A DNA stretch of 64,000 nt, taken from Ruegeria sp. THAF57 (GTDB lineage Bacteria; Pseudomonadota; Alphaproteobacteria; Rhodobacterales; Rhodobacteraceae). Positions 46,288 through 55,801 of the stretch are shown in pieces. Position numbers and translations under genes: made by a program. The notes below the pieces were generated by a model. It ran no database searches, was not told where the DNA came from, and saw only the letters and a list, made by a program, of their open reading frames with translations. The stretch's first letter is position 1; every line of letters starts with the position of its first letter. The DNA is taken from assembly GCF_903914075.1 (NCBI RefSeq), contig NZ_CAIWNQ010000003.1:310001-374000 (forward strand), in the 5' to 3' direction.

Positions 46288-47483
46288 AGCGTCACGCTCC
46301 ACTGGATGACCGGATAGGATGACTTCCACCCGCGACGAGGGCCCAAAGACGACGCCTGCGCCAGTTCAATCCGCAATAGCTCACCACCCAGCTTCTCGTG
46401 CCACTGGGTCAGCAGTGCTTCGCTTTCCAATGTCACGGCGTTTGCCACCAACCGCGTCCCCGCCGGCAGTGTTTCACTGATCCATTCCAGAAGGGCGGTG
46501 CTCAGGCCGCCACCGATGAAAACGGCGTCGGGTTTTGGAAGCGGGGTCAGTGAGTCTGGTGCGGTGCCGTGCACCACGTCCAGCCGGTCTTGCCCCAACG
46601 CGTCCGCGTTGCGCCGAATGCGGTCGGCGCGGTCCTTGCGCGGTTCGATCGTGGTGGCGCTTAGCGTCGGATCACACATCAGCCATTCGATGCCGATCGA
46701 GCCCGAGCCGCCTCCGATATCCCAAAGGTGCTCCCCCCTCTGAGGGGCGAGGGCAGACAGGGTCAATGCCCGAATGGGCCGTTTTGTAATTTGGCCGTCG
46801 GTTTCAAAAATCTCATCGGGTTTGCCAGAGGCTTTGGGAATGGCGTTGCCGTGTCTCGCCACGTCCAGTGCAACGCAAACGGGGTGATTGAAGTCGCCTT
46901 GCAAGGCTTCGGTCAGAGTCAAGCTGTGGGATCGCTCTCGGGGGCCGCCCAAAGCCTCCATTACGTGAAACTGGGTGTCAGCAAATCCGGTTTCGGTCAG
47001 ATACTGCGCCAGCTCTGCGACCGCAGCCCCGTTACGCAGCAGAAGTATCGCACGAAGCCCCGCTGCCAAATGGGGGCGCAATTGCGTGAGTGGCGCGGCG
47101 TGCAAGCCGAAGGTCTGAGCCCCTTCCAGCGGCCAACCCAAGCGCGCGGCGGCCAGTGAAAACGTCGATCGCCCGGGCAGAGCCGTCCACTCACCAGCCT
47201 CAAAATTGCGGGCAATCACCGAGCCTGCGCCGAACCAGAAGGGATCGCCCGAGGCCAAAACCACGGTCTTGCGCCCCCTCAAACCGCTCAGGATAGGCAG
47301 GCCGTCGGAAAATGGGACAGGCCATTCGATCCGTTCGGCCTTGCCTTGGGGTATCAATGCAATATGGCGTGGTGGGCCCATTATAACTTCGGCCTGTTCC
47401 AGCACTTGACGGGTTGCAGGCGAAAGGCCATCCAGTCCATCTTCACCCAAGCCCAAAACGGTCAACCACGGAGTATCAGACAT
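46284..47483 (-). CDS. cobL: precorrin-6B C5,15-methyltransferase (decarboxylating)
   Basis: A 399-aa fusion of CbiE-like (about 1-200, VLGLGEDGLDGLSPATRQ) and CbiT-like (about 205-395, HLWDIGGGSGSIGIEW) methyltransferases. Methylates C5 and C15 and removes the C12 acetate carboxyl. Its start codon is the reverse complement of bases that also form the cobK start (CATG at 47481-47484), so the two divergent genes share start-codon bases. Confidence 0.96.
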   Translation of the reverse strand: MSDTPWLTVLGLGEDGLDGLSPATRQVLEQAEVIMGPPRHIALIPQGKAERIEWPVPFSDGLPILSGLRGRKTVVLASGDPFWFGAGSVIARNFEAGEWTALPGRSTFSLAAARLGWPLEGAQTFGLHAAPLTQLRPHLAAGLRAILLLRNGAAVAELAQYLTETGFADTQFHVMEALGGPRERSHSLTLTEALQGDFNHPVCVALDVARHGNAIPKASGKPDEIFETDGQITKRPIRALTLSALAPQRGEHLWDIGGGSGSIGIEWLMCDPTLSATTIEPRKDRADRIRRNADALGQDRLDVVHGTAPDSLTPLPKPDAVFIGGGLSTALLEWISETLPAGTRLVANAVTLESEALLTQWHEKLGGELLRIELAQASSLGPRRGWKSSYPVIQWSVTL

Positions 47484-48213
47484 GCCTAACCTCCTGATTC
47501 TTGGTGGTACAACCGAAGCAAATGCATTGGCCCAAGCTATAGCGGATCTGGGGATGCCCGCGACCTATTCCTATGCTGGCCGCGTGGACAAGCCGCGCCC
47601 CCAACCACTTCCGGTGCGGGTTGGCGGTTTTGGCGGCATCGATCGGCTGGTTGCTTACCTTCATGACAACGAAATAACCCACATTGTCGATGCAACCCAC
47701 CCGTTTGCCGCCCAGATGAGCCGAAACGCGATTGAGGCCAGCGCGGTTGCTCAAACAAAGCTTGCTGTGCTGACTCGTCCCGCCTGGGCAGCCCAAGCCG
47801 GCGACGATTGGCGCCACGTTCCGGACATCGGGGCAGCGGTTGCAGCGTTGTCCGGCGACCCTCGCCGCATTTTCCTGGCGGTTGGACGCATGCATCTTGC
47901 GGATTTTGCCGCCCAACCCCAACACCATTATCTTCTGCGGTTGGTGGACGCGCCCGGCGCGCTGCCCCTGCCGAACTGCGACGTTGTCGTGGATCGCGGA
48001 CCTTTCGCCGAAGCGGACGACCGCGCGCTGATGCAGAGGCACGGGATTGAGCTGGTTGTCTCTAAGAATGCTGGCGGAACCGGGGCACGCGCCAAACTGG
48101 ACGCTGCCCGATCTTTGGGTGTGCCGGTCTTGATGATCGACCGGCCGGTCCTGCCGCAAAGAACAGAACTGGCGAGCGTTGCTCAGGTTCTGGACTGGTT
48201 GGATCATTCCTGA
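47482..48213 (+). CDS. cobK: precorrin-6A reductase, antisense within the cob operon
   Basis: A 243-aa NADPH-dependent reductase of precorrin-6A. LLILGGTTEANALAQAIA and IVDATHPFAAQMSRNA are the CobK/CbiJ signatures; VVSKNAGGTGARAKLDAA lies near the end. It is the only cob gene here on the plus strand. It sits between cobL (start overlap) and cobJ (10-bp stop overlap), so its promoter must lie inside cobL coding sequence. Confidence 0.96.
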   Translation: MPNLLILGGTTEANALAQAIADLGMPATYSYAGRVDKPRPQPLPVRVGGFGGIDRLVAYLHDNEITHIVDATHPFAAQMSRNAIEASAVAQTKLAVLTRPAWAAQAGDDWRHVPDIGAAVAALSGDPRRIFLAVGRMHLADFAAQPQHHYLLRLVDAPGALPLPNCDVVVDRGPFAEADDRALMQRHGIELVVSKNAGGTGARAKLDAARSLGVPVLMIDRPVLPQRTELASVAQVLDWLDHS

Positions 48214-48968
48214 TCCTCGTCCGGGGTAAAGCGCGGCGTATAGACGATGGGTGTTCCGTCCCGCTCGATCAGGCGTGTTCGCGAGGAACCGACCAGAACG
48301 ACGGTTTGCATATCGGCCATGTCCGGCGTCGCTTCGGCCAAAGTCGAAACTCGGATCGCTTCATCCGCGCGGGATACGGCGCGGGCAAACAGAATTAGCC
48401 GTTCGGGTTCGCATTCGTCACGCAGAATTTCCAGCGTTTTTACAAAGCCTTCGGGGCGAGACTTTGAGCGTGGATTGTAAAACGCCATCGAGAAATCCGC
48501 CTGTGCAGCCAGACGCAGGCGCTTTTCGATCAGAGGCCACGGTTTTAGGTTGTCGCTCAGGTTGATCGCGCAAAAGTCATGACCCAGTGGTGCGCCCGCC
48601 CGCGCCGCGGCCGCTAGCATCGCTGTGATCCCGGGTAGAACGTCTATCTGGAGATTGCGCCATTCTTCCGGCCCATTCTCCAACGCTTCAAACACCGCGG
48701 CTGCCATCGCGAAAACGCCGGGATCGCCCGAGGATACCACGACCACGCGCTTGCCTTCCGCTGCCAATTGCAACGCATGCTGCGAGCGGTCGATCTCGAC
48801 CCGGTTGTCACTGGCGTGCAGGGTCAGGCCGGCGCGTTCGGCGACGCGCGCGACATAGGGGTTGTAGCCGACAACATCCGTCGCCTCATCCAGTGCAGCC
48901 GTAACTTCGGGTGTCACAAGTCCCTCGTTGCCGGGGCCGAGGCCAGCGATTTTGACCCAGCCGCTCAT
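48204..48968 (-). CDS. cobJ: precorrin-3B C17-methyltransferase
   Basis: A 254-aa ring-contracting methylase: IAGLGPGNEGLVTPEV, VVGYNPYVARV, VVVVSSGDPGVFAMAAAV, VLPGITAMLAAAARAGAPLGHDF and MAFYNPRSKSR are the CobJ/CbiH blocks. Produces precorrin-4. Starts with a 4-bp overlap on cobI. Confidence 0.97.
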   Translation of the reverse strand: MSGWVKIAGLGPGNEGLVTPEVTAALDEATDVVGYNPYVARVAERAGLTLHASDNRVEIDRSQHALQLAAEGKRVVVVSSGDPGVFAMAAAVFEALENGPEEWRNLQIDVLPGITAMLAAAARAGAPLGHDFCAINLSDNLKPWPLIEKRLRLAAQADFSMAFYNPRSKSRPEGFVKTLEILRDECEPERLILFARAVSRADEAIRVSTLAEATPDMADMQTVVLVGSSRTRLIERDGTPIVYTPRFTPDEDQE

Positions 48969-49693
48969 GGTCGCCGCCCCTGTCCGTGGACAATGATGAT
49001 CGAGAAATAAGGCGTGACCTTGTCCTCAGATTCGGACAATTTCATCACTTTCTGGTTGGGCATCTGTGCAAATTCGACGATCCAAGCCCTGTCATACATT
49101 CCTGCCGACCTGAGCGCCCGCTTCACCTTGTCGATGTTGCGACCGATCTTCATGACCACCAAAGCATCGGTCTGCGCCATGCGCTGCGCCAAATCGTGTT
49201 CGGGCAGCGTGCCAACCAACACGGTCAACACGTCGTCGCCCCATGTGATCGGGTCACCCGTGGCCGTCCACGCGCCGGACATTCCGGTAATTGCGGGCAC
49301 GACTTCCACATCAGTCGTGGTTCGTAAGCGGTTGTAAAGGTGCATGAAAGATCCATAGAAAAATGGATCTCCCTCGCACAGAACCACGACATCCTCGCCT
49401 TGTTCCGCCAAGGATTTCAAATGCGCAGCGCAGTCTTCGTAGAAGGCCGACAGCAATTCGTTATAGCGCGGGTCACTCAGGGGGATTTCGGTCGTGACCG
49501 GGTATTCCATCGGAAATTCCACGGCGTTTTCGGGGATTATCCCGTTGACGATCTTTCGCGCCTGTCCGCTGCGACCGGGCTTGCGGAAAAACGCCACATG
49601 TCGCGCATTGCGCAGCAGACGGTCGGCCCGGACGCTCATCAGGTCCGGGTCGCCGGGGCCAAGGCCAACGCCGTATATTTTCCCCGCTGTCAT
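48965..49693 (-). CDS. cobI: precorrin-2 C20-methyltransferase
   Basis: A 242-aa methylase with GVGLGPGDPDLMSVRA, VVLCEGDPFFYGSFMHLY and VVPAITGMSGAWTATG typical of CobI/CbiL. Produces precorrin-3A, the substrate of CobG two genes upstream. Overlaps cobH by 4 bp. Confidence 0.97.
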   Translation of the reverse strand: MTAGKIYGVGLGPGDPDLMSVRADRLLRNARHVAFFRKPGRSGQARKIVNGIIPENAVEFPMEYPVTTEIPLSDPRYNELLSAFYEDCAAHLKSLAEQGEDVVVLCEGDPFFYGSFMHLYNRLRTTTDVEVVPAITGMSGAWTATGDPITWGDDVLTVLVGTLPEHDLAQRMAQTDALVVMKIGRNIDKVKRALRSAGMYDRAWIVEFAQMPNQKVMKLSESEDKVTPYFSIIIVHGQGRRP

Positions 49694-50319
49694 TCGGCGC
49701 GGCTCGCGATTGCGTTAACGGCGGCGACGGTGATGGCGCTGCCGCCCAAACGCCCCTTGACGATGCAGGACGGGACCGGCTGCGCTTCCCATAGGGCGTC
49801 TTTGGATTCGACCGCGCCGACAAAGCCCACGGGGCAGCCGATGATCGCGGCGGGGCGCGGGCAGTCGGGGTCTTCCAGCATGTTCAGCAGGTGAAACAGC
49901 GCGGTGGGCGCGTTGCCAATCGCGACGACGGCACCCGCCAAATGCGGGCGCCACAGCTCCAGCGCGACGGCGGATCGCGTGTTGCTCATCTCGGCGGCCA
50001 GCGGGCGCACACGTTCGTCGTGTAGGGTGCAGATCACGTCGTTGTAGGCAGGCAGACGGAACCGGGTCACACCTTCGCTGACCATGCGCGCGTCACACAG
50101 GATCGGTGCGCCAGCCTCCAGTGCTGCGCGTGCGGTGGCGACAAAGCCGGGCGAGAAATGCACGAACTCTTCCAGCCCCACCATGCCTGCTGCGTGGATC
50201 ATGCGGACAGCGACCTGTTCCTCGTCGGCGTCGAACCGGGTCAGATCGGCCTCGGACCGGATGGTGGCAAAGCTTTCTTTGTAAATCGCCGCGCCATCGG
50301 TTTCGTAAGTGTAAGGCAT
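49690..50319 (-). CDS. cobH: precorrin-8X methylmutase
   Basis: A 209-aa enzyme moving the C11 methyl to C12 to give hydrogenobyrinic acid. The catalytic His lies in VRMIHAAGMVGLEE; PILCDARMVSEGV, AIGNAPTALFHLL and IGCPVGFVGAVESK are the other family blocks. Overlaps cobG by one base (its ATG follows the cobG stop region). Confidence 0.97.
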   Translation of the reverse strand: MPYTYETDGAAIYKESFATIRSEADLTRFDADEEQVAVRMIHAAGMVGLEEFVHFSPGFVATARAALEAGAPILCDARMVSEGVTRFRLPAYNDVICTLHDERVRPLAAEMSNTRSAVALELWRPHLAGAVVAIGNAPTALFHLLNMLEDPDCPRPAAIIGCPVGFVGAVESKDALWEAQPVPSCIVKGRLGGSAITVAAVNAIASRAE

Positions 50320-51440
50320 CAGGTGAAGTCCATATTCATCAGTGTTTCTACGGTCAGGCCGGTCTGGCAGGGCTCATCCCCCGCGCGGCCTTGTTTGACA
50401 AGATCAAATCGTCCGGCATTCCCGATCAGAGTCACATCGGCCGGGCCCATCCGCGCGCACCCCTTGGAACAGCCCGAGACATGGAGGCTGCCCGGTACGC
50501 GCGCCGCCAAAGCGCGGGCGATATCACGGGTTTCCACCTGCGCTTGCGGGCAGAATGGCGCGCCGGGGCAGGCGTCGGTGGTCATCAAAGGATCGGTGCC
50601 ACCCGTGACAAAGGCTGGGGCAGGTATTGCCGCCCCGCCTTCCAGCAGGATCAGCCGCCACGGGGTCACACGCAGGGCTTGGGCCCCGCTGTGCGCGATC
50701 AGCTCTTTCAGGGCGCGCGCAGGCAGTTGCCCAAAGGCTGCACCATAGAGCGTCCCCAGATCGCAAGCACCCGGCTGCAACGGTGCGCCAATAGGTTCCG
50801 AAGCTGCGCCCTGCCATTCCGAAGGCAAGGCCGAGACAACGCGTGACATGCGACGAGTCTCGGGCGTGTAGGTTTGGGCGAACCATGTGGCCAGACATAT
50901 CAACTGGTCAATGGCGTCAGCTTCCTGGACCAGACGTCCGGTCTTGGCCCCGTCGGCGCGCAGGATCAGGCCGTCCGGGGCGGTCTCCAACCGGATATCA
51001 GCGGAATCACCTGCCAGCAGGCGTTGAGCTCCGGTGTCGATGGCAAAGCCGAATTTGGCGGGCAGGGCGGGCAATTCCGCCAACCGGTCAATCAGTTCCT
51101 GTGTCAGCTTGGCGGTCAGATCGCCCGACTGATAAAGCGGCGAGACCAAAATGTTACGGCGCACCTCGATCCCCGGTTCGGCATCCAGCAGCTTCAGCGC
51201 GGCCAGTTCAGCCAGCAGGGGCTGATGATCCGCCTCGGCCACGCCGCGCAGTTGCAGGTTGGCGCGGTTGGTCAGGTCGATGGTGCCATTGCCGAAACGC
51301 GCGGCCAGATCACACAGACCCATGGCTTGTTCCGCCGTCAGCCGTGCCAATCGGGGCCGCACCCGTACCACCAGCCCGTCGCCCGACATCATCGGACGGT
51401 GCGCGCCGGGGCACCAGCCCTGGACGATGGGAGCGCTCAT
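50319..51440 (-). CDS. cobG: precorrin-3B synthase
   Basis: A 373-aa O2-dependent monooxygenase with one [4Fe-4S] cluster and sulfite-reductase-like fold. The N-terminal half-domain holds CPGAHRPMMSGDGLVVRVRP (20 residues) and LTNRANLQLRG. Cluster Cys are visible in ACPGAPFC and SGCSKGCARMG. Its presence defines the aerobic route. ATG 51440 overlaps the cobN stop (ATGA). Confidence 0.96.
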   Translation of the reverse strand: MSAPIVQGWCPGAHRPMMSGDGLVVRVRPRLARLTAEQAMGLCDLAARFGNGTIDLTNRANLQLRGVAEADHQPLLAELAALKLLDAEPGIEVRRNILVSPLYQSGDLTAKLTQELIDRLAELPALPAKFGFAIDTGAQRLLAGDSADIRLETAPDGLILRADGAKTGRLVQEADAIDQLICLATWFAQTYTPETRRMSRVVSALPSEWQGAASEPIGAPLQPGACDLGTLYGAAFGQLPARALKELIAHSGAQALRVTPWRLILLEGGAAIPAPAFVTGGTDPLMTTDACPGAPFCPQAQVETRDIARALAARVPGSLHVSGCSKGCARMGPADVTLIGNAGRFDLVKQGRAGDEPCQTGLTVETLMNMDFT

Positions 51441-54400
51441 CCCAGCCCCTCCAGATCGGCACGGATCGAGTTGCGCCGCGTGTTCCAAAGCCCGGCCTCC
51501 ATTAAGGCGCGGAACCGGTCCTGCATAGCCTGATGCGCCTTTGGGTTGGCCTCGGCCAGAAAGGCGTCGACGTCATCATTGCCCAGCGTGGCATCGTGGT
51601 AGAGGTCGAACAGATGCGGCGCGACCGTGCCCGACAGATGCGCGAATGAGGCCATATGGTCCAGCGTCGCTGCAATCTCGGCCGCGCCCCGGAACCCGTG
51701 GCGTTGCATCCCTGCTATCCAGCCCGGATTGGCGGCGCGGGCGTGGACCACGCGGCTGATTTCCTCGGGCAGGGTCCGCGCGCGCGGGGTGCCGGGGTTG
51801 GTGTTGTCCAGATGATACAGCTGCGCGGTGCCGCCGGTGATCTTCTTGGCGGCGGCGAACCCGGCCTCATGCGTGGCATAATCATTGGCCAGCAGCAGGT
51901 CGGTCTCGGCCAGATCCTGAAGGTGCACAAAGCTGTCGGCATTGGCGACGCGCTGCGCAATCCCGTCCTTGTCCTGCGCGTTATGTTCGCCCTCCAGAGC
52001 GTAGGAACTGGCGTCCAGCCAAGCCTCGCCCGCCTGCGCGCGGGCTTCGTCGGTGTAAATTTCGGACAATTGCGTCATGTTCACACCATAGCTGCCGGGG
52101 GCGGGGCCATAGACGCGGGCGGCGGGTTCGTGACCGGCGTAAGGGTTCCAGTCGGTGGCCTCGTCCCGCGCCGACAACGCCCGGATCGCCTGACCGTAGA
52201 GCGCCGAAAGCGTCGGGAACACGTCGCGGAACAGGCCCGAGACCCGCAATGTCACATCCAGACGCGGACGGCTGAGGTCGGTGATCGGCAGCACTTCGAT
52301 GCCCGAGACCCGTTCGGACCCCTTGTCCCAGACCGGTTTTACGCCCAAAAGGTGCAACGCCATGGCGAATTCCTCGCCCGCCGTGCGCATCGTGGCTGAG
52401 CCCCACAGATCGACGATCAGCCCCTTGGGATAATCGCCTTCTTCCTGAAGGTGACGCCGCACCAGTTCCTCGGCCAGTTTGACACCCTGCGCATAAGCCG
52501 CGCGTGTAGGCACCGAGCGCGGATCGGTGGTATAAATGTTCCGCCCGGTGGGCAGCACGTCAGAACGCCCACGATAGGGGGACCCAGATGGCCCGGCCTC
52601 GATCCGCTTTCCGGCCAGCGCATCCGTCAGCGCGCGACGCTCAGAGTGGGCAGAGGGCGCGGGGTCGAAATTGCCCGTGACCTCCGGTACCCGGCCAAAG
52701 ATGTGCAGACCGTCACCGAACTGGCTTTCCTTGATGTCGCAGACAAAGCGGTCAATGCGGGTGATCGCCTCGGCGGTGCAGGTGGCCTGATCCAGACCCA
52801 GATCGCTTTCCAACCCGATGGCCTGCGCCTCATCCCGAATGTCTTCCTGCAACCGGTCGCGGCGTTTGGGGTCAAGACCATCGGCATTCGAGAATTCGTC
52901 CAGCAGGGATTCAAGCCGCACCATTCGGTCGGGCGTGCCGCTTTCCTTCAGCGGGGGTGGGACGTGGCCCAGCGTGACCGCGCCGATCCGGCGTTTGGCC
53001 TGTGCGGCCTCGCCGGGGTCGTTGACGATAAAGGGGTAGATCACGGGCAGATCGCGGATCAAGGCCTCGGGCCAGCAAGTGGCGGACAGGGCGACGGATT
53101 TGCCCGGCAGCCATTCCAGCGTGCCATGGGCACCGATATGGATCAAAGCGTCTGCGCCCAGCCCTTTGCGGAGCCACAGGTAGAAGGCGACATAGCTGTG
53201 GCGCGGGGTGCGCGACAGGTCGTGATAGTCGTCATCGCGCAGCTCGGGCGTGCCGCGCTCGGGCTGCAAGGCGACCAGAGCTTTGCCCCGGCGCAGAGCG
53301 GTAAAGTGGAACGCTCCGTTTGCGCAAGCGAGGTCGTCCTCGGGCGCTCCCCAGACTGTGTTCAGGTCGGTACGAAGCTGCTCGGGCAGGTCGGCCAGCG
53401 CGGTTTGGTAGTCGGCAAGGGGCCACGCGATGCGCGCGTTCAGCAGCGCTTCAGAGATTGGGTCGGCGGCGGCGGTGTCATAGCCCTCGGCCTGCAAGTC
53501 GGACAGCATCGCCTCGGCAGAGGCCAGCGCGTCCAGACCGACCGCATGGGCCATCTGCCAGTCTTTGCCCGGATATGTGGACAGGACCAACGCGGGCACC
53601 TGGTCGGATTTAGGTTTGTCCTGAAGGTTCAACCAGCTGGTCACACGGTCGAGGATGGCCTCGACCCGTTCCTCTTCGGCCCGGTGGGCAAAACGAGAAT
53701 ATTCCAGATGCGGATCACGCTTGCCCGGTTCTTTGAACGAGGCGACGCCCGCGTTGATCCGCCCGTCCACCTCGGGCAAAACCACATGCATGGCAAGGTC
53801 GGCGGGTGAGAGGCCGCGTTCCGCCTCGGCCCATGCCTTGCGGCGCGAGGTGGCCAGCGCGACTTGGAAGACGGGCACATTCGCAGCATCTAAGGGCGAG
53901 GTGCCAGACGCGCCTTTGCCCGAGAATGAGGTGGCGTTGATGATCACCGAAGGGGCCAGCGATACGATGGTTTCGCGTAGCCAGTCGGCGGCTGCCGGTG
54001 CCTTCAATGACGGGGCGAACAGGCCCACGGCCTCAAGGCCCCGTTCGCGTAGGCTGTGGATCAAGGCTGCAACAGGGGCGGTATCTGCGGATGTCAGATA
54101 AGCGCGGTAGAATGTCACGAGGATACGTTTGGCGTCGCCGGAAAACGCCTGTTCTGCCGGTATCACGCCTCGATCCGGGCACCACACGCCACATTCGGGG
54201 ATCGTTTTGGCCCCCATCACCGGACCCGCATATAGCCCCGCCGCCAGCGCCATCTGCGCCAAAGCGGCTTGTGCTGCGACCTCGCCACCCGTGTCGCACA
54301 GATGCGCCAAGCGGCGCAGGGTTGACACGGGCAGGGTGGAATACTCATCCAGCCGCGTATCCTCGCGCCCGTCGGCGGGCAGCACGGCCACAGCGATCCC

Positions 54401-54730
54401 CTTGGCCTGCGCCAGCGCCAGAACCTGTTGCAGCCCATAGGCCCAATAGGGCACCCCTCCGATCAGGCGGATCAGGATGCCCTTTGCGCCCTCAAGCGTC
54501 TGTTCCACATAGGTGTCTACGGACAAAGGGTGTTTCAGCGCCGTCAGATTGGCCAGCCGCAGGGTCGGCATCCGCCCCTCGGGCCCGCCACCGCGATGCC
54601 AGCCCGCCGCGAAAGCGCCAAGGTCACTGTCGGAAAAGGACAGCGCCACCAGATCCGCCGGGCTTTGGCCCAGATCGGTCGGGGTCTCTGATTCCTCGAG
54701 CCCGTGGCTTTCGCGGAAGACGACGTGCAT
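51437..54730 (-). CDS. cobN: cobaltochelatase subunit CobN
   Basis: A 1097-aa large subunit that inserts Co2+ into hydrogenobyrinic acid a,c-diamide, working with CobS/CobT (not in this window). It has the Mg-chelatase H-subunit-like architecture: LIRLIGGVPYWAYGL, INATSFSGKGA, LIHIGAHGTLEWLPGKSVAL (His-rich core) and TDPRSVPTRAAYAQG. 15 bp downstream of cobW. Confidence 0.97.
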   Translation of the reverse strand: MHVVFRESHGLEESETPTDLGQSPADLVALSFSDSDLGAFAAGWHRGGGPEGRMPTLRLANLTALKHPLSVDTYVEQTLEGAKGILIRLIGGVPYWAYGLQQVLALAQAKGIAVAVLPADGREDTRLDEYSTLPVSTLRRLAHLCDTGGEVAAQAALAQMALAAGLYAGPVMGAKTIPECGVWCPDRGVIPAEQAFSGDAKRILVTFYRAYLTSADTAPVAALIHSLRERGLEAVGLFAPSLKAPAAADWLRETIVSLAPSVIINATSFSGKGASGTSPLDAANVPVFQVALATSRRKAWAEAERGLSPADLAMHVVLPEVDGRINAGVASFKEPGKRDPHLEYSRFAHRAEEERVEAILDRVTSWLNLQDKPKSDQVPALVLSTYPGKDWQMAHAVGLDALASAEAMLSDLQAEGYDTAAADPISEALLNARIAWPLADYQTALADLPEQLRTDLNTVWGAPEDDLACANGAFHFTALRRGKALVALQPERGTPELRDDDYHDLSRTPRHSYVAFYLWLRKGLGADALIHIGAHGTLEWLPGKSVALSATCWPEALIRDLPVIYPFIVNDPGEAAQAKRRIGAVTLGHVPPPLKESGTPDRMVRLESLLDEFSNADGLDPKRRDRLQEDIRDEAQAIGLESDLGLDQATCTAEAITRIDRFVCDIKESQFGDGLHIFGRVPEVTGNFDPAPSAHSERRALTDALAGKRIEAGPSGSPYRGRSDVLPTGRNIYTTDPRSVPTRAAYAQGVKLAEELVRRHLQEEGDYPKGLIVDLWGSATMRTAGEEFAMALHLLGVKPVWDKGSERVSGIEVLPITDLSRPRLDVTLRVSGLFRDVFPTLSALYGQAIRALSARDEATDWNPYAGHEPAARVYGPAPGSYGVNMTQLSEIYTDEARAQAGEAWLDASSYALEGEHNAQDKDGIAQRVANADSFVHLQDLAETDLLLANDYATHEAGFAAAKKITGGTAQLYHLDNTNPGTPRARTLPEEISRVVHARAANPGWIAGMQRHGFRGAAEIAATLDHMASFAHLSGTVAPHLFDLYHDATLGNDDVDAFLAEANPKAHQAMQDRFRALMEAGLWNTRRNSIRADLEGLG

Positions 54731-54745
54731 GGTCTTACTCTGTGC

Positions 54746-55801
54746 TCACTCGGCGGGTTCGGTGACACCCATCAGGATATCGCGGATTTCGGCCTCTTTG
54801 ATGTCGTCATGCTCGGCGATCACTACCAGACGCGAGCGGCGTGCTTCATCCGGTTCCCAAAGGCGGTCATACTGATGCCGCACGCGCGCACCAACGGCCT
54901 GCACCAGCAGGCGCATTGGCTTGCCTTGAACGGCGGCATAGCCTTTGACCCGCAGAATGTTCAGTTCAGAAGCCAGACGTTCGATTTTGGCAACCAGATC
55001 CAGCGGATCGGCCTGTTCGGGCAACTCGACGATGATGCTTTCGAAATCGTCATGCTCGTGATCGTCGTGACCGTCATGATGGCTGGGTCGGGCATCCATG
55101 TCATCCTCGGCGGCGGCTTCCAGCCCCAGTACGACGCGCACGTCGACGACACCTTCGGCCACTTCGACCACGGGCAGAGGGCGCGGGGCCTCGGCGGCGA
55201 TGATCTCGCGCGCTTTGGCAACACCCTCGGGCCCGGCCAGATCAGGCTTGGTCAGAAGGATGATGTCGGCGCACGAGATCTGATCTTCGAACACCTCGGA
55301 CAGGGGCGTTTCGTGGTCGATGGAATCATCGGCCATGCGCTGTGCATCCACCGCTTCGACATTGGGGGCAAAGCGACCTGCAGCGACGGCCTCGGCATCG
55401 GCCAGTGCGATCACGCCGTCCACGGTGATTTTCGACCGGATATCGGGCCAGTCGAAGGCTTTCAGCAGCGGTTTCGGCAGTGCCAAACCGGATGTTTCGA
55501 TCAGGATATGTTCCGGGCGCGGCTCCAACGCCATCAGCGCCTCAATCGTGGGAATGAAATCATCTGCCACGGTGCAGCAGATGCAACCATTGGCCAGCTC
55601 CATGATGTTTTCCGCCGGGCAATCGGGGATCGCGCAGGATTTCAGGATATCGCCATCCACGCCCACATCGCCGAATTCATTGACCACAACGGCCAGACGC
55701 TTGCCCTGCGGGTTCTGCATCAGGTGGCGTACCAGCGTGGTCTTGCCCGAGCCCAGAAAGCCGGTGATCACAGTAACAGGGAGTTTTTCCAAATTGCTCA
55801 T
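54746..55801 (-). CDS. cobW: CobW GTPase metallochaperone
   Basis: A 351-aa G3E GTPase that loads Co2+ for the chelatase. P-loop VTVITGFLGSGKTTLVRHL, the metal-binding CxCC in GCICCTVADD, and the base-recognition TKPDL are present. A His/Asp-rich linker (residues about 235-255, HDGHDDHEHDDF) precedes the CobW C-terminal domain. Start overlaps the DUF1636 gene by ATGA; it lies directly under the cobalamin riboswitch. Confidence 0.96.
   Translation of the reverse strand: MSNLEKLPVTVITGFLGSGKTTLVRHLMQNPQGKRLAVVVNEFGDVGVDGDILKSCAIPDCPAENIMELANGCICCTVADDFIPTIEALMALEPRPEHILIETSGLALPKPLLKAFDWPDIRSKITVDGVIALADAEAVAAGRFAPNVEAVDAQRMADDSIDHETPLSEVFEDQISCADIILLTKPDLAGPEGVAKAREIIAAEAPRPLPVVEVAEGVVDVRVVLGLEAAAEDDMDARPSHHDGHDDHEHDDFESIIVELPEQADPLDLVAKIERLASELNILRVKGYAAVQGKPMRLLVQAVGARVRHQYDRLWEPDEARRSRLVVIAEHDDIKEAEIRDILMGVTEPAE

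Noticed and set aside
52451-53809. Long plus-strand frame (452 codons) within cobN
   Set aside because: Same mirror effect; the cobN frame has all family motifs and the antisense product has none.
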